Source: Gaoshiqia sediminis (GTDB lineage Bacteria > Bacteroidota > Bacteroidia > Bacteroidales > Prolixibacteraceae). Taken from it: DNA of 64,000 nucleotides. The first letter of the stretch is position 1; every line of letters begins with the position of its first letter. This document shows positions 37,200 through 45,103 of this stretch, piece by piece. A program made the position numbers and the translations under genes. The notes beneath the pieces were generated by a model. It was not told where the DNA came from. It saw nothing but the letters and a program-made list of their open reading frames with translations, and made no database searches. The stretch is taken from assembly GCF_025907915.1 (NCBI RefSeq), contig NZ_JAPAAF010000006.1, forward strand, positions 124,001 through 188,000, given 5' to 3'.

Positions 37200-37398
37200 G
37201 CATTCTTAACCGCTCCTGTTAAATATTTCCCCGTCCTGTTGCTGAGCGGGGCTTTTCAGGTAACTGTGGGAGTTGTCCTGTAGGTTGGGCGCCCGGCATT
37301 GTAGGAGGTGTACCCCGCCCTGTTTAACAGGAACGGGTTACTCTCTTACAGGGCGGTCAGCCGGCTAACAGGAAGGATGCCGCCCTAACAGGATGCTG
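37200..37398. repeat. Repeat-rich spacer with recurring CCTGTT/AACAGG motifs
   Basis: The hexamer CCTGTT occurs at 37215-37220 and 37235-37240; CCTGTTTAACAGG at 37319-37331 is an inverted repeat with a one-base centre; AACAGG recurs near 37367 and 37387. Longer arms CGCCCTGT (37316-37323) and ACAGGGCG (37348-37355) could form a hairpin. The stretch is GC-rich compared with the AT-rich genes to its left. No coding signal was found. It may be a degenerate repeat cluster or a structured RNA; a terminator role for the 247-residue gene is possible. Confidence 0.45.
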
Positions 37399-38142
37399 TT
37401 ATTCAACGACTTCGTCGGGTTGTTCGCTTTTCTGCCGGTTTACCTTTTTCCAGTATTGGCTCACATAGCCCTTGTAGCGTTGCGGATCGCGCCAGAAAAT
37501 ATACTTACCGGCTTCGCGGATTTCATCCACCAGCTCTTTCAAGTGGGTGTATGCTTTGTCGCGCATGATCTTGGATTCGCTTTGGTCGGCTTTGTCGCCG
37601 TTGGCCATCGCCAGCAGGTCGGCCATCTGGTCGGCCGTGTTGGCGGCTTGTTCCAACTTCGCCAAATCGTAACCAATATTGTTCAGGGGCTCCGGGTTTT
37701 CGCGGCCCAGAACGGAGAGGTCGTTCAGGTCCTGGATCATGTCGGCATGTCCGTCGCCCTCGGCAATGGCCGAAACACGGCCAAGGACAGCCTCGTCCTT
37801 CCGGTAGGCGTAGCGGTAAGTATGCAACAGCTCATCGCGCAGGCCGTAAGCAAGGGGCGACTGGATTCCCCAATTGCGCTGCGCTTCCTGCTGCGAGAAA
37901 CGTTCTTTGAACCAGATGGACTGGGCTTCGCGGCAAGCCCCGGCCCGAACGGGCAAATCGTTCAGTTTGTCGGCGCTGATGCCAACAACCGACAGTTTTT
38001 CCTGATCATCCAGCGCCCAGTGGTAAAGGTTTTCGGCTTCCTGTAAATACACATCCACCGGGATTCCGGGGGTTGAAACGTTTTCAACGGGGATGGCCTG
38101 TAGCTCATCCTTTTTGGCATTGTAATCGTCAGTGTTTGCCAT
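37399..38142 (-). CDS. Hypothetical soluble helical protein
   Basis: 247 residues, acidic at both ends, without signal peptide or membrane segment. It is predicted mostly helical (ADQMADLLAMANGDKADQ, HLKELVDEIREAGKYIFW). Aromatic-rich segments YLQEAENLYHWALDDQEKL (about 32-50) and YIFWRDPQRYKGYVSQYWKK (about 214-233) stand out. I do not recognise a family. It is a single gene ending next to the repeat-rich spacer. Codon use looks like normal chromosomal genes rather than the AT-rich R-M genes. No function can be given. Confidence 0.65.
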   Translation of the reverse strand: MANTDDYNAKKDELQAIPVENVSTPGIPVDVYLQEAENLYHWALDDQEKLSVVGISADKLNDLPVRAGACREAQSIWFKERFSQQEAQRNWGIQSPLAYGLRDELLHTYRYAYRKDEAVLGRVSAIAEGDGHADMIQDLNDLSVLGRENPEPLNNIGYDLAKLEQAANTADQMADLLAMANGDKADQSESKIMRDKAYTHLKELVDEIREAGKYIFWRDPQRYKGYVSQYWKKVNRQKSEQPDEVVE

Positions 38143-38395
38143 AAATTAATCATTTAAAGTTATTTATTAAGAGAGAAACTCCATTATCAACTAATTATTG
38201 AAGGGAATCATTTCTGACGCCTACCTGCCGTCACCATCCACCATCTCATTTCATCCCCGGGGCTTGGGGTGGAACTGACATGATTAAAATTAGGGCATTC
38301 GACCTATATGATCAAACTATTTTTTATGATGCTGAAAAACATTCGTTCAGAAACCAGTTGCAAAAGCTGCTTTTTTAAAACGGATAGAAATCGGC

Positions 38396-38411
38396 TGTGT
38401 TCCAGAACACA
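38396..38411. promoter_or_regulatory. 16-base palindrome, possible operator
   Basis: Arms TGTGTTC and GAACACA are perfectly complementary around a CA centre. The size suits a dimeric regulator site, but no regulator or promoter can be tied to it. Confidence 0.3.
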
Positions 38412-38527
38412 CTTCCAGTGGGGTTACCTTTGTATTGGCTTTCGGATAAATGTGCTTTGTCGCTTTTTTTGGAATTGAGTTTTCGATCAATGGAGTAATT
38501 GGGAGAGTGTCATTGAAACCTACATGT

Positions 38528-38567
38528 AAATGAAAAAGCTGTCCCTCAGGCAAACCAGGCGTTGAGA
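38528..38567 (-). terminator. Probable terminator of the phosphofructokinase gene
   Basis: AAAGCTGT near 38530 pairs with ACAGCTTT near 38565, with further CTCA/TGAG pairing inside. It lies about 30 bases beyond the pfk stop and has A-rich sequence on the left (T run on the minus strand). Confidence 0.5.
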
Positions 38568-38598
38568 AACAGCTTTCTTCGTGAAATGGATCATTCCG

Positions 38599-39636
38599 TT
38601 ACAAATACTCGTCTCCAAATGAGACACCCATTTTCCGCGCTTTCAGGATTAATGGGTGATTTTTTTCAACCAGGCGGAGCCGGTCGCTGATTTCGGACAG
38701 CGGAACCGTTGTCAGTTCATTGTTTCGCATGGCCACCATGGTGCCAAAGTTTCCTTCGGCAATACACTGGGCGGCGTAAGCGCCATATCGGGTCGCCAGA
38801 ATCCGGTCCATCGGGCTGGGGCTTCCCCCGCGCTGAACATAGCCCAACACGGTTTCGCGGGTTTCAATGCCCGTGTAAGTTTGGATGGCTTCGGCCAGAT
38901 AGCTGGCCGCCGAAACGTTTTTGGGATGATCGACACCTTCGGCCACAACTACAATAGAATATGGTTTTTTGCTTTCGTAACGATCTTCAATTTTTTTACA
39001 TACAGAGCGGATGTTGTATTCCAGTTCGGGAAGCAGGATAATGTCGCCACCCCCCGCCATTCCGGCATACAAGGCAATCCAACCGGCATGGTGCCCCATT
39101 ACTTCAATAATCATCACCCGCTGGTGGGAGTTTGCCGTTGTGTGAAGCCTGTCAATGGCTTCGGTGGCAATCATGAGCGCCGAGTCGAACCCGAAAGTGA
39201 CATCTGTTCCCCAAACATCGTTGTCAATTGTTTTTGGGATTCCGACTACGTTCAGCCCTTCTTCTCGCAGGCGGTCGGCTGTTTTCATCGTTCCGTTTCC
39301 TCCGATACACACTAAAGCATCCAATCCCAGTTCCTGATAATTTTGCTTGATCAGTTCCGGTTTCTCATTGTCCCCTTCCTTTACAAATTTGTAGGGTTTC
39401 TCACGCGATGTGCCCAATATGGTCCCACCTAATGTCAGGATACCGGACAAGCTCGATTCCTTCAGCTCCACGTATTCTTTTTCGATCAGGCCGGAATATC
39501 CGGCAGTAAAGCCAATGATTTCCATGCCGTATTCAACGATGGCTGTTTTGCCAACGCCTCTGATCGCTGCGTTTAGTCCGGGGCAGTCGCCTCCGGCCGT
39601 CAATATTCCAATTCGCTTTGGTTTTTCAGCACTCAT
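38599..39636 (-). CDS. pfkA: 6-phosphofructokinase
   Basis: Glycolytic kinase making fructose 1,6-bisphosphate. The start at 39636 (MSAEKPKRIGILTAGGDCPGLN) fits the family N-terminus; an open frame extends 13 codons further to 39675 but adds a polar tail. Active-site blocks are GGDCPGLNA, GGNGTMKTADRL, PKTIDNDVWGTD and the fructose-6-phosphate-binding MGHHAGWIA. The Gly in GGNGT is the ATP-type residue, whereas the Lys in PKTIDND is the type seen in PPi-dependent and group III enzymes; Asn replaces the usual Asp of GGDGS. This mix is typical of group III phosphofructokinases, so ATP is the likelier donor but PPi use is not excluded. Confidence 0.92.
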   Translation of the reverse strand: MSAEKPKRIGILTAGGDCPGLNAAIRGVGKTAIVEYGMEIIGFTAGYSGLIEKEYVELKESSLSGILTLGGTILGTSREKPYKFVKEGDNEKPELIKQNYQELGLDALVCIGGNGTMKTADRLREEGLNVVGIPKTIDNDVWGTDVTFGFDSALMIATEAIDRLHTTANSHQRVMIIEVMGHHAGWIALYAGMAGGGDIILLPELEYNIRSVCKKIEDRYESKKPYSIVVVAEGVDHPKNVSAASYLAEAIQTYTGIETRETVLGYVQRGGSPSPMDRILATRYGAYAAQCIAEGNFGTMVAMRNNELTTVPLSEISDRLRLVEKNHPLILKARKMGVSFGDEYL

Positions 39637-39968
39637 AATCTTTATTTTTGAGAAATTTGCGGACTTACGGTCCAACTAATTATCTTCCGAAAATAATAAA
39701 CAATTCTTGTTTTTTTATACTTTTGACCAAATTCAGAAACAACAACCAACGAATAACCTAAACTCATGAGACAGTTGTCCCGCTTGTATTTCTTTGGCTC
39801 CAGCCTCCTCGGATTTCAGATGTTAAATTTTTTCTCCGGACGTTTGTCATCATGCCAGTTATATGTATCCCGTGGAATTTTGTTCTGTCGGGAAGAAGAT
39901 TTTTTATTAAATTCGTGAAAAGTTGGATTTTCCGACATATAATTTCGATAACCTAAAATTAATTACCA
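39637..39968. other. Divergent intergenic region, promoters likely
   Basis: 332 AT-rich bases between the divergent pfk and DUF1080 genes. TAATTTCG near 39944 is one base from the TAnnTTTG box and could serve the DUF1080 gene; a TATTTTCG on the minus strand could serve pfk. No gene is seen. Confidence 0.35.
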
Positions 39969-40763
39969 ATGAGAAAAGTTTTTTCGCTCCTATTAACCGG
40001 AATTTTATTTGCTGCCGTTGCTTGTAACAGCGGACAAAAAAAAGCTGAAACTGCCACTGATGAGAAAGCTGCTGCTGTGGAAGAAGTTGCTGCTGACAAT
40101 ACGCTGACTGCTGCTGAAAAAGAAGCTGGCTGGGTATTGTTGTTTGATGGCGCTACGACCAATGGATGGCGTGGTGTAAACAAAGATGTTGTGCCACTGG
40201 CCTGGGAAGCTGTTGACGGTACACTGCATTGTAAAGCATCGGGTAAGGGTGAAGCTGGCGCAGATGACGGTGGGGACATCCTTTATGACAAAAAGTTCAA
40301 AAACTTCCACCTGAAAATGGACTGGAAAATTTCTGAAGGGGGCAACTCCGGCATTTTCTACCTGGGTGTAGAAGTTCCTGAATGGCCAATTTACAAAACG
40401 GCTCCCGAAATGCAGGTGCTCGATAACGAGCGTCACCCGGACGCCATGCTGGGCAAAGACGGTAACCGCCAGGCAGGTTCATTGTACGACCTGATTCCGG
40501 CCAAACCGCAAAATGCCAAGCCGGTAGGCGAATGGAACAGCATCGAGATTATTTGCTACAAAGGCACGGTTGTGCATAAGCAAAATGGCGAAACCGTTGT
40601 CGAATATCATTTGTGGACAGATGATTGGAACACGATGGTGGCTGACAGCAAATTTCCCGGCCTGAATGAAAACTGGGCAAATGTAGCCGAAGAAGGCGTT
40701 ATTGCCGTACAGGACCATGGCGATGCCGTTTGGTTCAAAAATATCAAAATCAGAGAATTGTAA
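39969..40763 (+). CDS. DUF1080 (3-keto-disaccharide hydrolase-like) lipoprotein
   Basis: 264 residues with a lipoprotein leader ending AAVAC (Cys near residue 19) and an Ala/Glu-rich linker. The DUF1080 jelly-roll starts at GWVLLFDGATTNGWRG and contains the family strands FKNFHLKMDWKIS, GNSGIFYLGVE, EMQVLDNERHPDA and GSLYDLIPA, ending WFKNIKIREL. The fold is concanavalin-like; some members hydrolyse 3-keto-glycosides and others may only bind glycans. No oxidoreductase partner is next to it. Single-gene unit with a clear terminator. Confidence 0.9.
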   Translation: MRKVFSLLLTGILFAAVACNSGQKKAETATDEKAAAVEEVAADNTLTAAEKEAGWVLLFDGATTNGWRGVNKDVVPLAWEAVDGTLHCKASGKGEAGADDGGDILYDKKFKNFHLKMDWKISEGGNSGIFYLGVEVPEWPIYKTAPEMQVLDNERHPDAMLGKDGNRQAGSLYDLIPAKPQNAKPVGEWNSIEIICYKGTVVHKQNGETVVEYHLWTDDWNTMVADSKFPGLNENWANVAEEGVIAVQDHGDAVWFKNIKIREL

Positions 40764-40787
40764 AACGCACTTCGTTATAGTAACAGG

Positions 40788-40814
40788 AAGGGTTGCGGTT
40801 GCAACCCTTTTTTG
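40788..40814 (+). terminator. Intrinsic terminator after the DUF1080 gene
   Basis: AAGGGTTGC (40788-40796) and GCAACCCTT (40801-40809) form a perfect stem with a 4-base loop, followed by a T-rich tract. Confidence 0.88.
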
Positions 40815-40869
40815 TTTTACAAAATTCACAAAAATAATTCTCAGGGTGGCATTTATGTAAAACTTTCAA

Positions 40870-40877
40870 TATCTTTG
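40870..40877 (+). promoter_or_regulatory. TAnnTTTG -7 box of the receiver gene
   Basis: TATCTTTG matches the Bacteroidota -7 consensus and lies 35 bases before the ATG at 40913. The -33 TTTG is not conserved. Confidence 0.45.
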
Positions 40878-40912
40878 GTTGGCAAACGCAATTAACAGGA
40901 AATCGAATAACC

Positions 40913-41284
40913 ATGAGTGACAACCCAAAAATCCTGATCGCAGAGGATGTTGAGTCGAATTATTTATACCTAAATGCGGTACTAAGCAAAATCAATGCAC
41001 AAATATACTGGGCCAAAAACGGACAGGAAGCCGTAGATATCTTTCGGCAGGAAAATAATATTGATTTGATTTTGATGGATCTGCAAATGCCTGAGATGAA
41101 CGGTTATGAAGCTACCCGGCTGATTAAGGGAGAATATCCCGAAATTCCGATCATTGCCCAAACTGCCTTCGCGATGTCCGACGACCGGGAAAAGGCTTTG
41201 GACGCCGGCTGCGATGATTATCTGGCCAAACCCATCAAGTCAAAAGACCTGCTCAACATTGTTGAGAAATATCTGCACGGTTAA
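40913..41284 (+). CDS. Stand-alone receiver (CheY-like) protein
   Basis: 123 residues, a single response-regulator receiver with no output domain. The acidic residues Glu11/Asp12 (IAEDVE), phosphoacceptor Asp56 (ILMDLQMP), Thr84 (AQTAFA) and Lys106 (LAKPIKS) are all present, so it should be phosphorylated. The sequence resembles receivers found in hybrid kinases more than chemotaxis CheY proteins. It probably acts as a phosphate shuttle or by protein contact. No kinase is adjacent. Single-gene unit flanked by promoter box and terminator. Confidence 0.88.
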   Translation: MSDNPKILIAEDVESNYLYLNAVLSKINAQIYWAKNGQEAVDIFRQENNIDLILMDLQMPEMNGYEATRLIKGEYPEIPIIAQTAFAMSDDREKALDAGCDDYLAKPIKSKDLLNIVEKYLHG

Positions 41285-41307
41285 AAATCGATCATCATAA
41301 AATCTAA

Positions 41308-41340
41308 AACGTTCATTTCTTGACTGAAGTGAGCGTTTTT
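41308..41340 (+). terminator. Intrinsic terminator after the receiver gene
   Basis: AACGTTCATTTC (41308-41319) pairs with GAAGTGAGCGTT (41326-41337), using two U-G wobbles, and a T run follows. Confidence 0.75.
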
Positions 41341-41405
41341 TGTGTCAGCCTATGGCTATTTAGCGCGATCATTTATTACATTTGGGGGCAAAGAAAAAGA
41401 AGCTA

Positions 41406-41831
41406 ATGGAAAACAAACAATATTTGCTGGATCAACGCTATTTGAAAATGGCTGCCATCTGGGCACAAAATTCCTACTGTAAGCGTCGGCAGGTGGGCGC
41501 CATCATTGTTAAGGACAAAATGATTATTTCTGATGGCTACAATGGAACGCCGTCCGGTTTTGAAAATATTTGCGAGGACGAAAACTACAAAACGAAGCCG
41601 TACGTTCTTCATGCCGAGGCGAATGCAATTACGAAAGTTGCCAAATCAAACAACAGTAGCGACGGAGCAACATTGTATGTCACCTCATCGCCTTGTCTTG
41701 AATGTTCCAAACTGATTATTCAGGCCGGGATCAAACGGGTGGTTTTTACTGACAACTATCGTCTGGAAGATGGCATCGACCTGCTTCGACGGGCCGATAT
41801 TGAAGTGGTGCAGGTTGAAATTGACGCATAA
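41406..41831 (+). CDS. Deoxycytidylate (dCMP) deaminase
   Basis: Zinc enzyme converting dCMP to dUMP for dTMP synthesis. ATG 41406 (MENKQYLLDQRYLKM) is chosen over the in-frame TTG at 41382, which would add eight lysine-rich residues. Zinc-site motifs are HAEANAI (His ligand and catalytic Glu) and SSPCLECSKLI (two Cys ligands). SYCKRRQVGAIIVKDK and the NGTPSGF loop are typical of the family. The S41 protease gene follows 20 bases later in the same direction, so the two may be co-transcribed. Confidence 0.92.
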   Translation: MENKQYLLDQRYLKMAAIWAQNSYCKRRQVGAIIVKDKMIISDGYNGTPSGFENICEDENYKTKPYVLHAEANAITKVAKSNNSSDGATLYVTSSPCLECSKLIIQAGIKRVVFTDNYRLEDGIDLLRRADIEVVQVEIDA

Positions 41832-41851
41832 ATCAACAGAAAGCAGAAAAC

Positions 41852-43483
41852 ATGAACAAACGAATATCTATTTATTTACCCATATTAATTGCTGTGTCGG
41901 TAATTATCGGCATCTTTTTGGGTAACCACCTGGGTAAAACCCCACAGACGGGATTTCAGAATTTTGCAGCTTCGAAACCCAACAAGCTGAGCACTATCGT
42001 TGACCTGATCGCCAACGCCTACGTGGATTCCGTATCGACAGAAAAGCTGGTGGAGGAGGCCATTCCTACGCTGCTGGAGAACCTCGATCCGCACACGACC
42101 TACATTCCGGCCCGCGACATGCAGGGCGTTACCGAGGAAATGCAGGGAAACTTTGGCGGAATCGGAGTTCAATTCTCTGTTCACAATGATACCGTTCAGG
42201 TGATTGATGTGGTGTCGGGCGGCCCTTCCAATAAATTGGGCATATTGCCCGGCGACCGCATTGTGATGGTCAACGACTCGCTGATTGCCGGTGTGGGCGT
42301 TAAAAACGAAACAGTACTAAGTCTGCTTCGCGGCCAAAAAGGTACTAAAGTGAATGTGGGCATCAAGCGAAAAGGCATCAGCGATTTGATCAGTTATGAA
42401 ATTACCCGCGGCGATATCCCTATCATCAGTGTCGATGTCAGTTACCTGATTGACGAGAAAACCGGCTTTGTAAAAGTCAGCCGGTTTGCCGAGAAAACCT
42501 ACCGCGAGTTCATGGACGCACTGGAGAAACTGGATCGGGCAGGAGCACAAAAAATAATCGTTGACTTGCGTGGAAATCCCGGGGGATACCTGATGGCAGT
42601 TGTGCAAATGGTGAACGAATTTTTAGATGAAGGCGAACTGATTGTTTATACCGAAGGGCACGCTCAAGCCCGGAAAACCTACACCGCCACCAGCAAGGGC
42701 AAATGGTTGGGAAAAAATGTATTTGTGTTGTTGGATGAATATTCCGCGTCGGCCAGCGAAATTTTTGCCGGTGCCATCCAGGACAATGACCGGGGCGTTA
42801 TCATTGGACGGCGCTCTTTCGGAAAAGGTTTGGTGCAGGAACAGATTCCTTTTAACGATGGCTCGGCGCTACGACTGACTGTGGCGCGTTACTACACCCC
42901 CAGCGGACGAAGTATCCAAAAACCATACGAGGACGGAACCGATCAGTATTACCATGATATCATGAACCGCGCGGTGCATGGAGAGTTTCAGGTGGCCGAC
43001 AGCATTCAGTTTGCCGATTCGCTGAAGTTCGAAACCAAAAGCGGACGCGTGGTTTATGGCGGCGGCGGCATCATGCCCGATTATTTCGTGCCGGTTGATA
43101 CGACTGGCTTCTCCGGGTACTATTCCAAAATAATGCAAAAGGCGCTGGTTTATCATTTTGCTTTTGAGTATAGCGATAAATACCGCAACGAATTGAAAAA
43201 ACTGAAGACTGCCGGTGAGTTTATTACTTACCTTTCCGGGCAACATATTCTGAACCGTTTCGAAGATTTTGCGGAAGCTAAAGGTGTGCCCAAAGACCCG
43301 GCAGGGCTGAAGCTTTCCGGCGAAATTATTGAAAACCAGCTAATGGCTTACATTGCCCGCAACCTGATTGGCGAAGAAGGTTTCTTTCCGATTATTCAGC
43401 GGATAGACAAAACATTGTTGAAGGCCATTGAGATTTCTCAATCACAGGATTCGATCGGGAAGATTTTAGCTGTAACAAAATAG
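41852..43483 (+). CDS. S41 family C-terminal processing peptidase
   Basis: 543 residues, anchored by an N-terminal membrane segment (IYLPILIAVSVIIGIFLG, 7-24). A PDZ domain spans about 95-185 (GIGVQFSV, LGILPGDRIVMVNDS). The serine-lysine dyad is Ser302 in EYSASASEIFAG and Lys325 in RSFGKGLVQ. The DLRGNPGGYL block (238-247) forms the substrate site. It degrades or trims periplasmic proteins from their C termini. The end of the gene overlaps the -35 element of the ECF sigma promoter at 43471, placing the sigma operon immediately downstream. Confidence 0.93.
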   Translation: MNKRISIYLPILIAVSVIIGIFLGNHLGKTPQTGFQNFAASKPNKLSTIVDLIANAYVDSVSTEKLVEEAIPTLLENLDPHTTYIPARDMQGVTEEMQGNFGGIGVQFSVHNDTVQVIDVVSGGPSNKLGILPGDRIVMVNDSLIAGVGVKNETVLSLLRGQKGTKVNVGIKRKGISDLISYEITRGDIPIISVDVSYLIDEKTGFVKVSRFAEKTYREFMDALEKLDRAGAQKIIVDLRGNPGGYLMAVVQMVNEFLDEGELIVYTEGHAQARKTYTATSKGKWLGKNVFVLLDEYSASASEIFAGAIQDNDRGVIIGRRSFGKGLVQEQIPFNDGSALRLTVARYYTPSGRSIQKPYEDGTDQYYHDIMNRAVHGEFQVADSIQFADSLKFETKSGRVVYGGGGIMPDYFVPVDTTGFSGYYSKIMQKALVYHFAFEYSDKYRNELKKLKTAGEFITYLSGQHILNRFEDFAEAKGVPKDPAGLKLSGEIIENQLMAYIARNLIGEEGFFPIIQRIDKTLLKAIEISQSQDSIGKILAVTK

Positions 43484-43499
43484 ACCCTCAACCGTCATA
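43471..43499 (+). promoter_or_regulatory. ECF-type promoter of the sigma/anti-sigma operon
   Basis: TGTAAC (43471-43476), 16 bases, then CGTCATA (43493-43499). The same two elements recur before the outer-membrane barrel gene at 45050. This is the -35/-10 layout of ECF sigma factors (AAC core and CGTC), so the operon is probably self-activated. The start codon lies 23 bases downstream. Confidence 0.65.
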
Positions 43500-43522
43500 C
43501 CGGGTGGAAAGACGTATGCCCC

Positions 43523-44008
43523 ATGACCGTTGAAGAGTACAATACAGCTGTAAATCTATACGCAGACGGAGTTTTTCGATTTGTGCTGAAAAACTTGCGT
43601 GACGAAGAGAAATCGCGCGATGTGGTCCAGGACAGCTTTGAGAAGCTTTGGTTGAATCATAACCGCCTTGCTGCTGAAAAAGCAAAACCGTATCTGTACA
43701 CAACAGCCTATCACCGGTTGATCGACCTCATCCGGAAGGATAGCAGGCTGCGTTTAATTGACGGTCATCATCCAGTGGAAGATGTTCATTTTGAGCAGTA
43801 TTCTGATTTGGGTGAAGTGCTTGACCGCGCCGTTAAACTTTTGCCCGACGACCAACGAATGGCGCTGATGTTGCGCGATTACGAAGGTTATTCCTACAAG
43901 GAAATAGGCGAAATTACAGGCCTCAACGAAACTCAGGTGAAGGTGTATATCTACCGCGCCCGGGTGTTCTTGAAAAATTATATTGGAAAAATTGATGTAT
44001 TGGTATGA
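43523..44008 (+). CDS. ECF RNA polymerase sigma factor
   Basis: 161-residue sigma factor with only regions 2 and 4. Region 2 includes YADGVFRFVLKNLRDEEKSRDVVQDSFEKLWLN, split by my reading into the helix that binds core and the DVVQDSF element that melts the -10. Region 4 (LPDDQRMALMLRDY, YSYKEIGEITGLNETQVKVYIYRAR) reads the -35. It overlaps the next gene by 4 bases, the usual coupling to an anti-sigma factor. The matching promoter elements at 43471 and 45050 suggest that it drives its own operon and the barrel gene. Confidence 0.92.
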   Translation: MTVEEYNTAVNLYADGVFRFVLKNLRDEEKSRDVVQDSFEKLWLNHNRLAAEKAKPYLYTTAYHRLIDLIRKDSRLRLIDGHHPVEDVHFEQYSDLGEVLDRAVKLLPDDQRMALMLRDYEGYSYKEIGEITGLNETQVKVYIYRARVFLKNYIGKIDVLV

Positions 44009-45045
44009 AAATCAGTCGGTCAAACTACGAAATTTACTTTCTCGATTACCTGGACGGTACCTTGCCGGCCAATCGGGTAGATGAGTTTTTGGACTTTCTG
44101 AAAAATAACCCTGATCTGGCTGATGAGCTGAAGGGCGTATCGAATATCAATTTGTATCCAGGCGATCAGGTGTTTTTTTGCAAGAAAAATGAGTTGCTGA
44201 AAGATCCAAGGATTGAATCGGCTGATTTCGACTATCGTACCGTGGCTTACCTGGAAGGTGACCTGGAGCCGCCCGAACAGCAACGCTTGCTGGAAGAAGT
44301 GGCAGACGATCCCGCCAAACAAAAATCCTTCGATTTAATGATGCGTCTCCGTTTGCAGGTTGACGAAACCACTCGTTTCCCGGATAAGAAAAGCCTGATG
44401 CGGTCCAACCGGAAAAAAATCTTGCTCATTTGGGCCGGAAGTGCGGCTGCTATCCTGCTGCTGATTTTGTCCATTCGCGTGTTTTTGCCCAACAGTCTGC
44501 TGGCGCCAACTGCCCATCAGCAAGTTGCAGTCGTTGAAATGCCGGTTGAAACTGATTCCCCGAAATCCCCAACGGTAGAGGAGGAAGTGAAATCGGAAAC
44601 ACAGGAGGACCTGGCAAAGCTGGAAGATGTGGTGCTGCATGAAAAAAAGTCAGTACCCGTTGAACAGAAACAGGGCGAGTTTCTCGCTGAGAATAAATTG
44701 GCTGCCAACGATCGCGAAACAGCTCCCGAACTGCTGGCCCCGCTGGACGCCCGCCTCCGGATGACTGAAAATACAAGCGCTATTACCAAGTTGGAAATAG
44801 AACAAAAACCGAAACCGGAAATTGAAGCACTGAGCCTGGATGAATACCTGGCCCACAAACTGATTCAGGCGCCAAAAGGTGAAAGTTTCACGTTTTCGAA
44901 CCTGGCCAAGGCAGGGATTCAGGCCGCCGAAAATATCAGCAACAACCGACTTTCGGTTGAAACCAACACGCAAGGGCGAATTTCAGAAATCAGCTTTCAA
45001 AGCCGTTTGATTGCATTTTCCATTCCTGTCCGAAAAAATAGATAG
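44005..45045 (+). CDS. Probable anti-sigma factor, single-pass membrane protein
   Basis: 346 residues. The N-terminal cytoplasmic half begins FLDYLDGTLPANRVDEFLDFL and has a second related segment AYLEGDLEPPEQQRLLEEVADD (about 77-98), a zinc-less anti-sigma-like helical pattern common in Bacteroidota. One membrane segment lies at about 134-158 (ILLIWAGSAAAILLLILSIRVF). The periplasmic half is low-complexity, Glu/Lys/Pro-rich, then a short ordered end. It would hold the sigma factor until an envelope signal arrives. Assignment rests on the 4-base overlap, topology and N-terminal pattern rather than on a named domain. Confidence 0.75.
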   Translation: MKISRSNYEIYFLDYLDGTLPANRVDEFLDFLKNNPDLADELKGVSNINLYPGDQVFFCKKNELLKDPRIESADFDYRTVAYLEGDLEPPEQQRLLEEVADDPAKQKSFDLMMRLRLQVDETTRFPDKKSLMRSNRKKILLIWAGSAAAILLLILSIRVFLPNSLLAPTAHQQVAVVEMPVETDSPKSPTVEEEVKSETQEDLAKLEDVVLHEKKSVPVEQKQGEFLAENKLAANDRETAPELLAPLDARLRMTENTSAITKLEIEQKPKPEIEALSLDEYLAHKLIQAPKGESFTFSNLAKAGIQAAENISNNRLSVETNTQGRISEISFQSRLIAFSIPVRKNR

Positions 45046-45049
45046 CACC

Positions 45050-45079
45050 TGTAACTTTCTCTGGCAATTGCCCGTCATA
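45050..45079 (+). promoter_or_regulatory. ECF-type promoter of the barrel gene
   Basis: TGTAAC (45050-45055), 17 bases, then CGTCATA (45073-45079), almost the same as at 43471. The ATG lies 24 bases after the -10 element. Indicates control by the neighbouring sigma factor. Confidence 0.65.
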
Positions 45080-45103
45080 GGTCAGAATTTAACTTAAAAA
45101 GCT

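Larger units (their letters stand above)
38154..38598. other. Intergenic region with a palindrome and a hairpin, no supported gene
   Basis: This 440-base stretch upstream of the 247-residue gene contains the palindrome at 38396-38411 and the hairpin near 38528-38567. A 68-codon open frame on the minus strand (38347-38553) begins inside the hairpin and has no family features, so it is not called. Confidence 0.5.

Noticed and set aside
37393-38046. 217-codon open frame on the plus strand
   Set aside because: It is antisense to the 247-residue protein, which has a better start and protein-like composition; the hydrophobic look is a mirror of the opposite frame.
38347-38553. 68-codon minus-strand frame
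   Set aside because: Its start lies inside the likely pfk terminator, there is no ribosome site and no family features.
38656-39315. 219-codon open frame on the plus strand
   Set aside because: Shadow of the phosphofructokinase gene, which has unmistakable motifs on the other strand.
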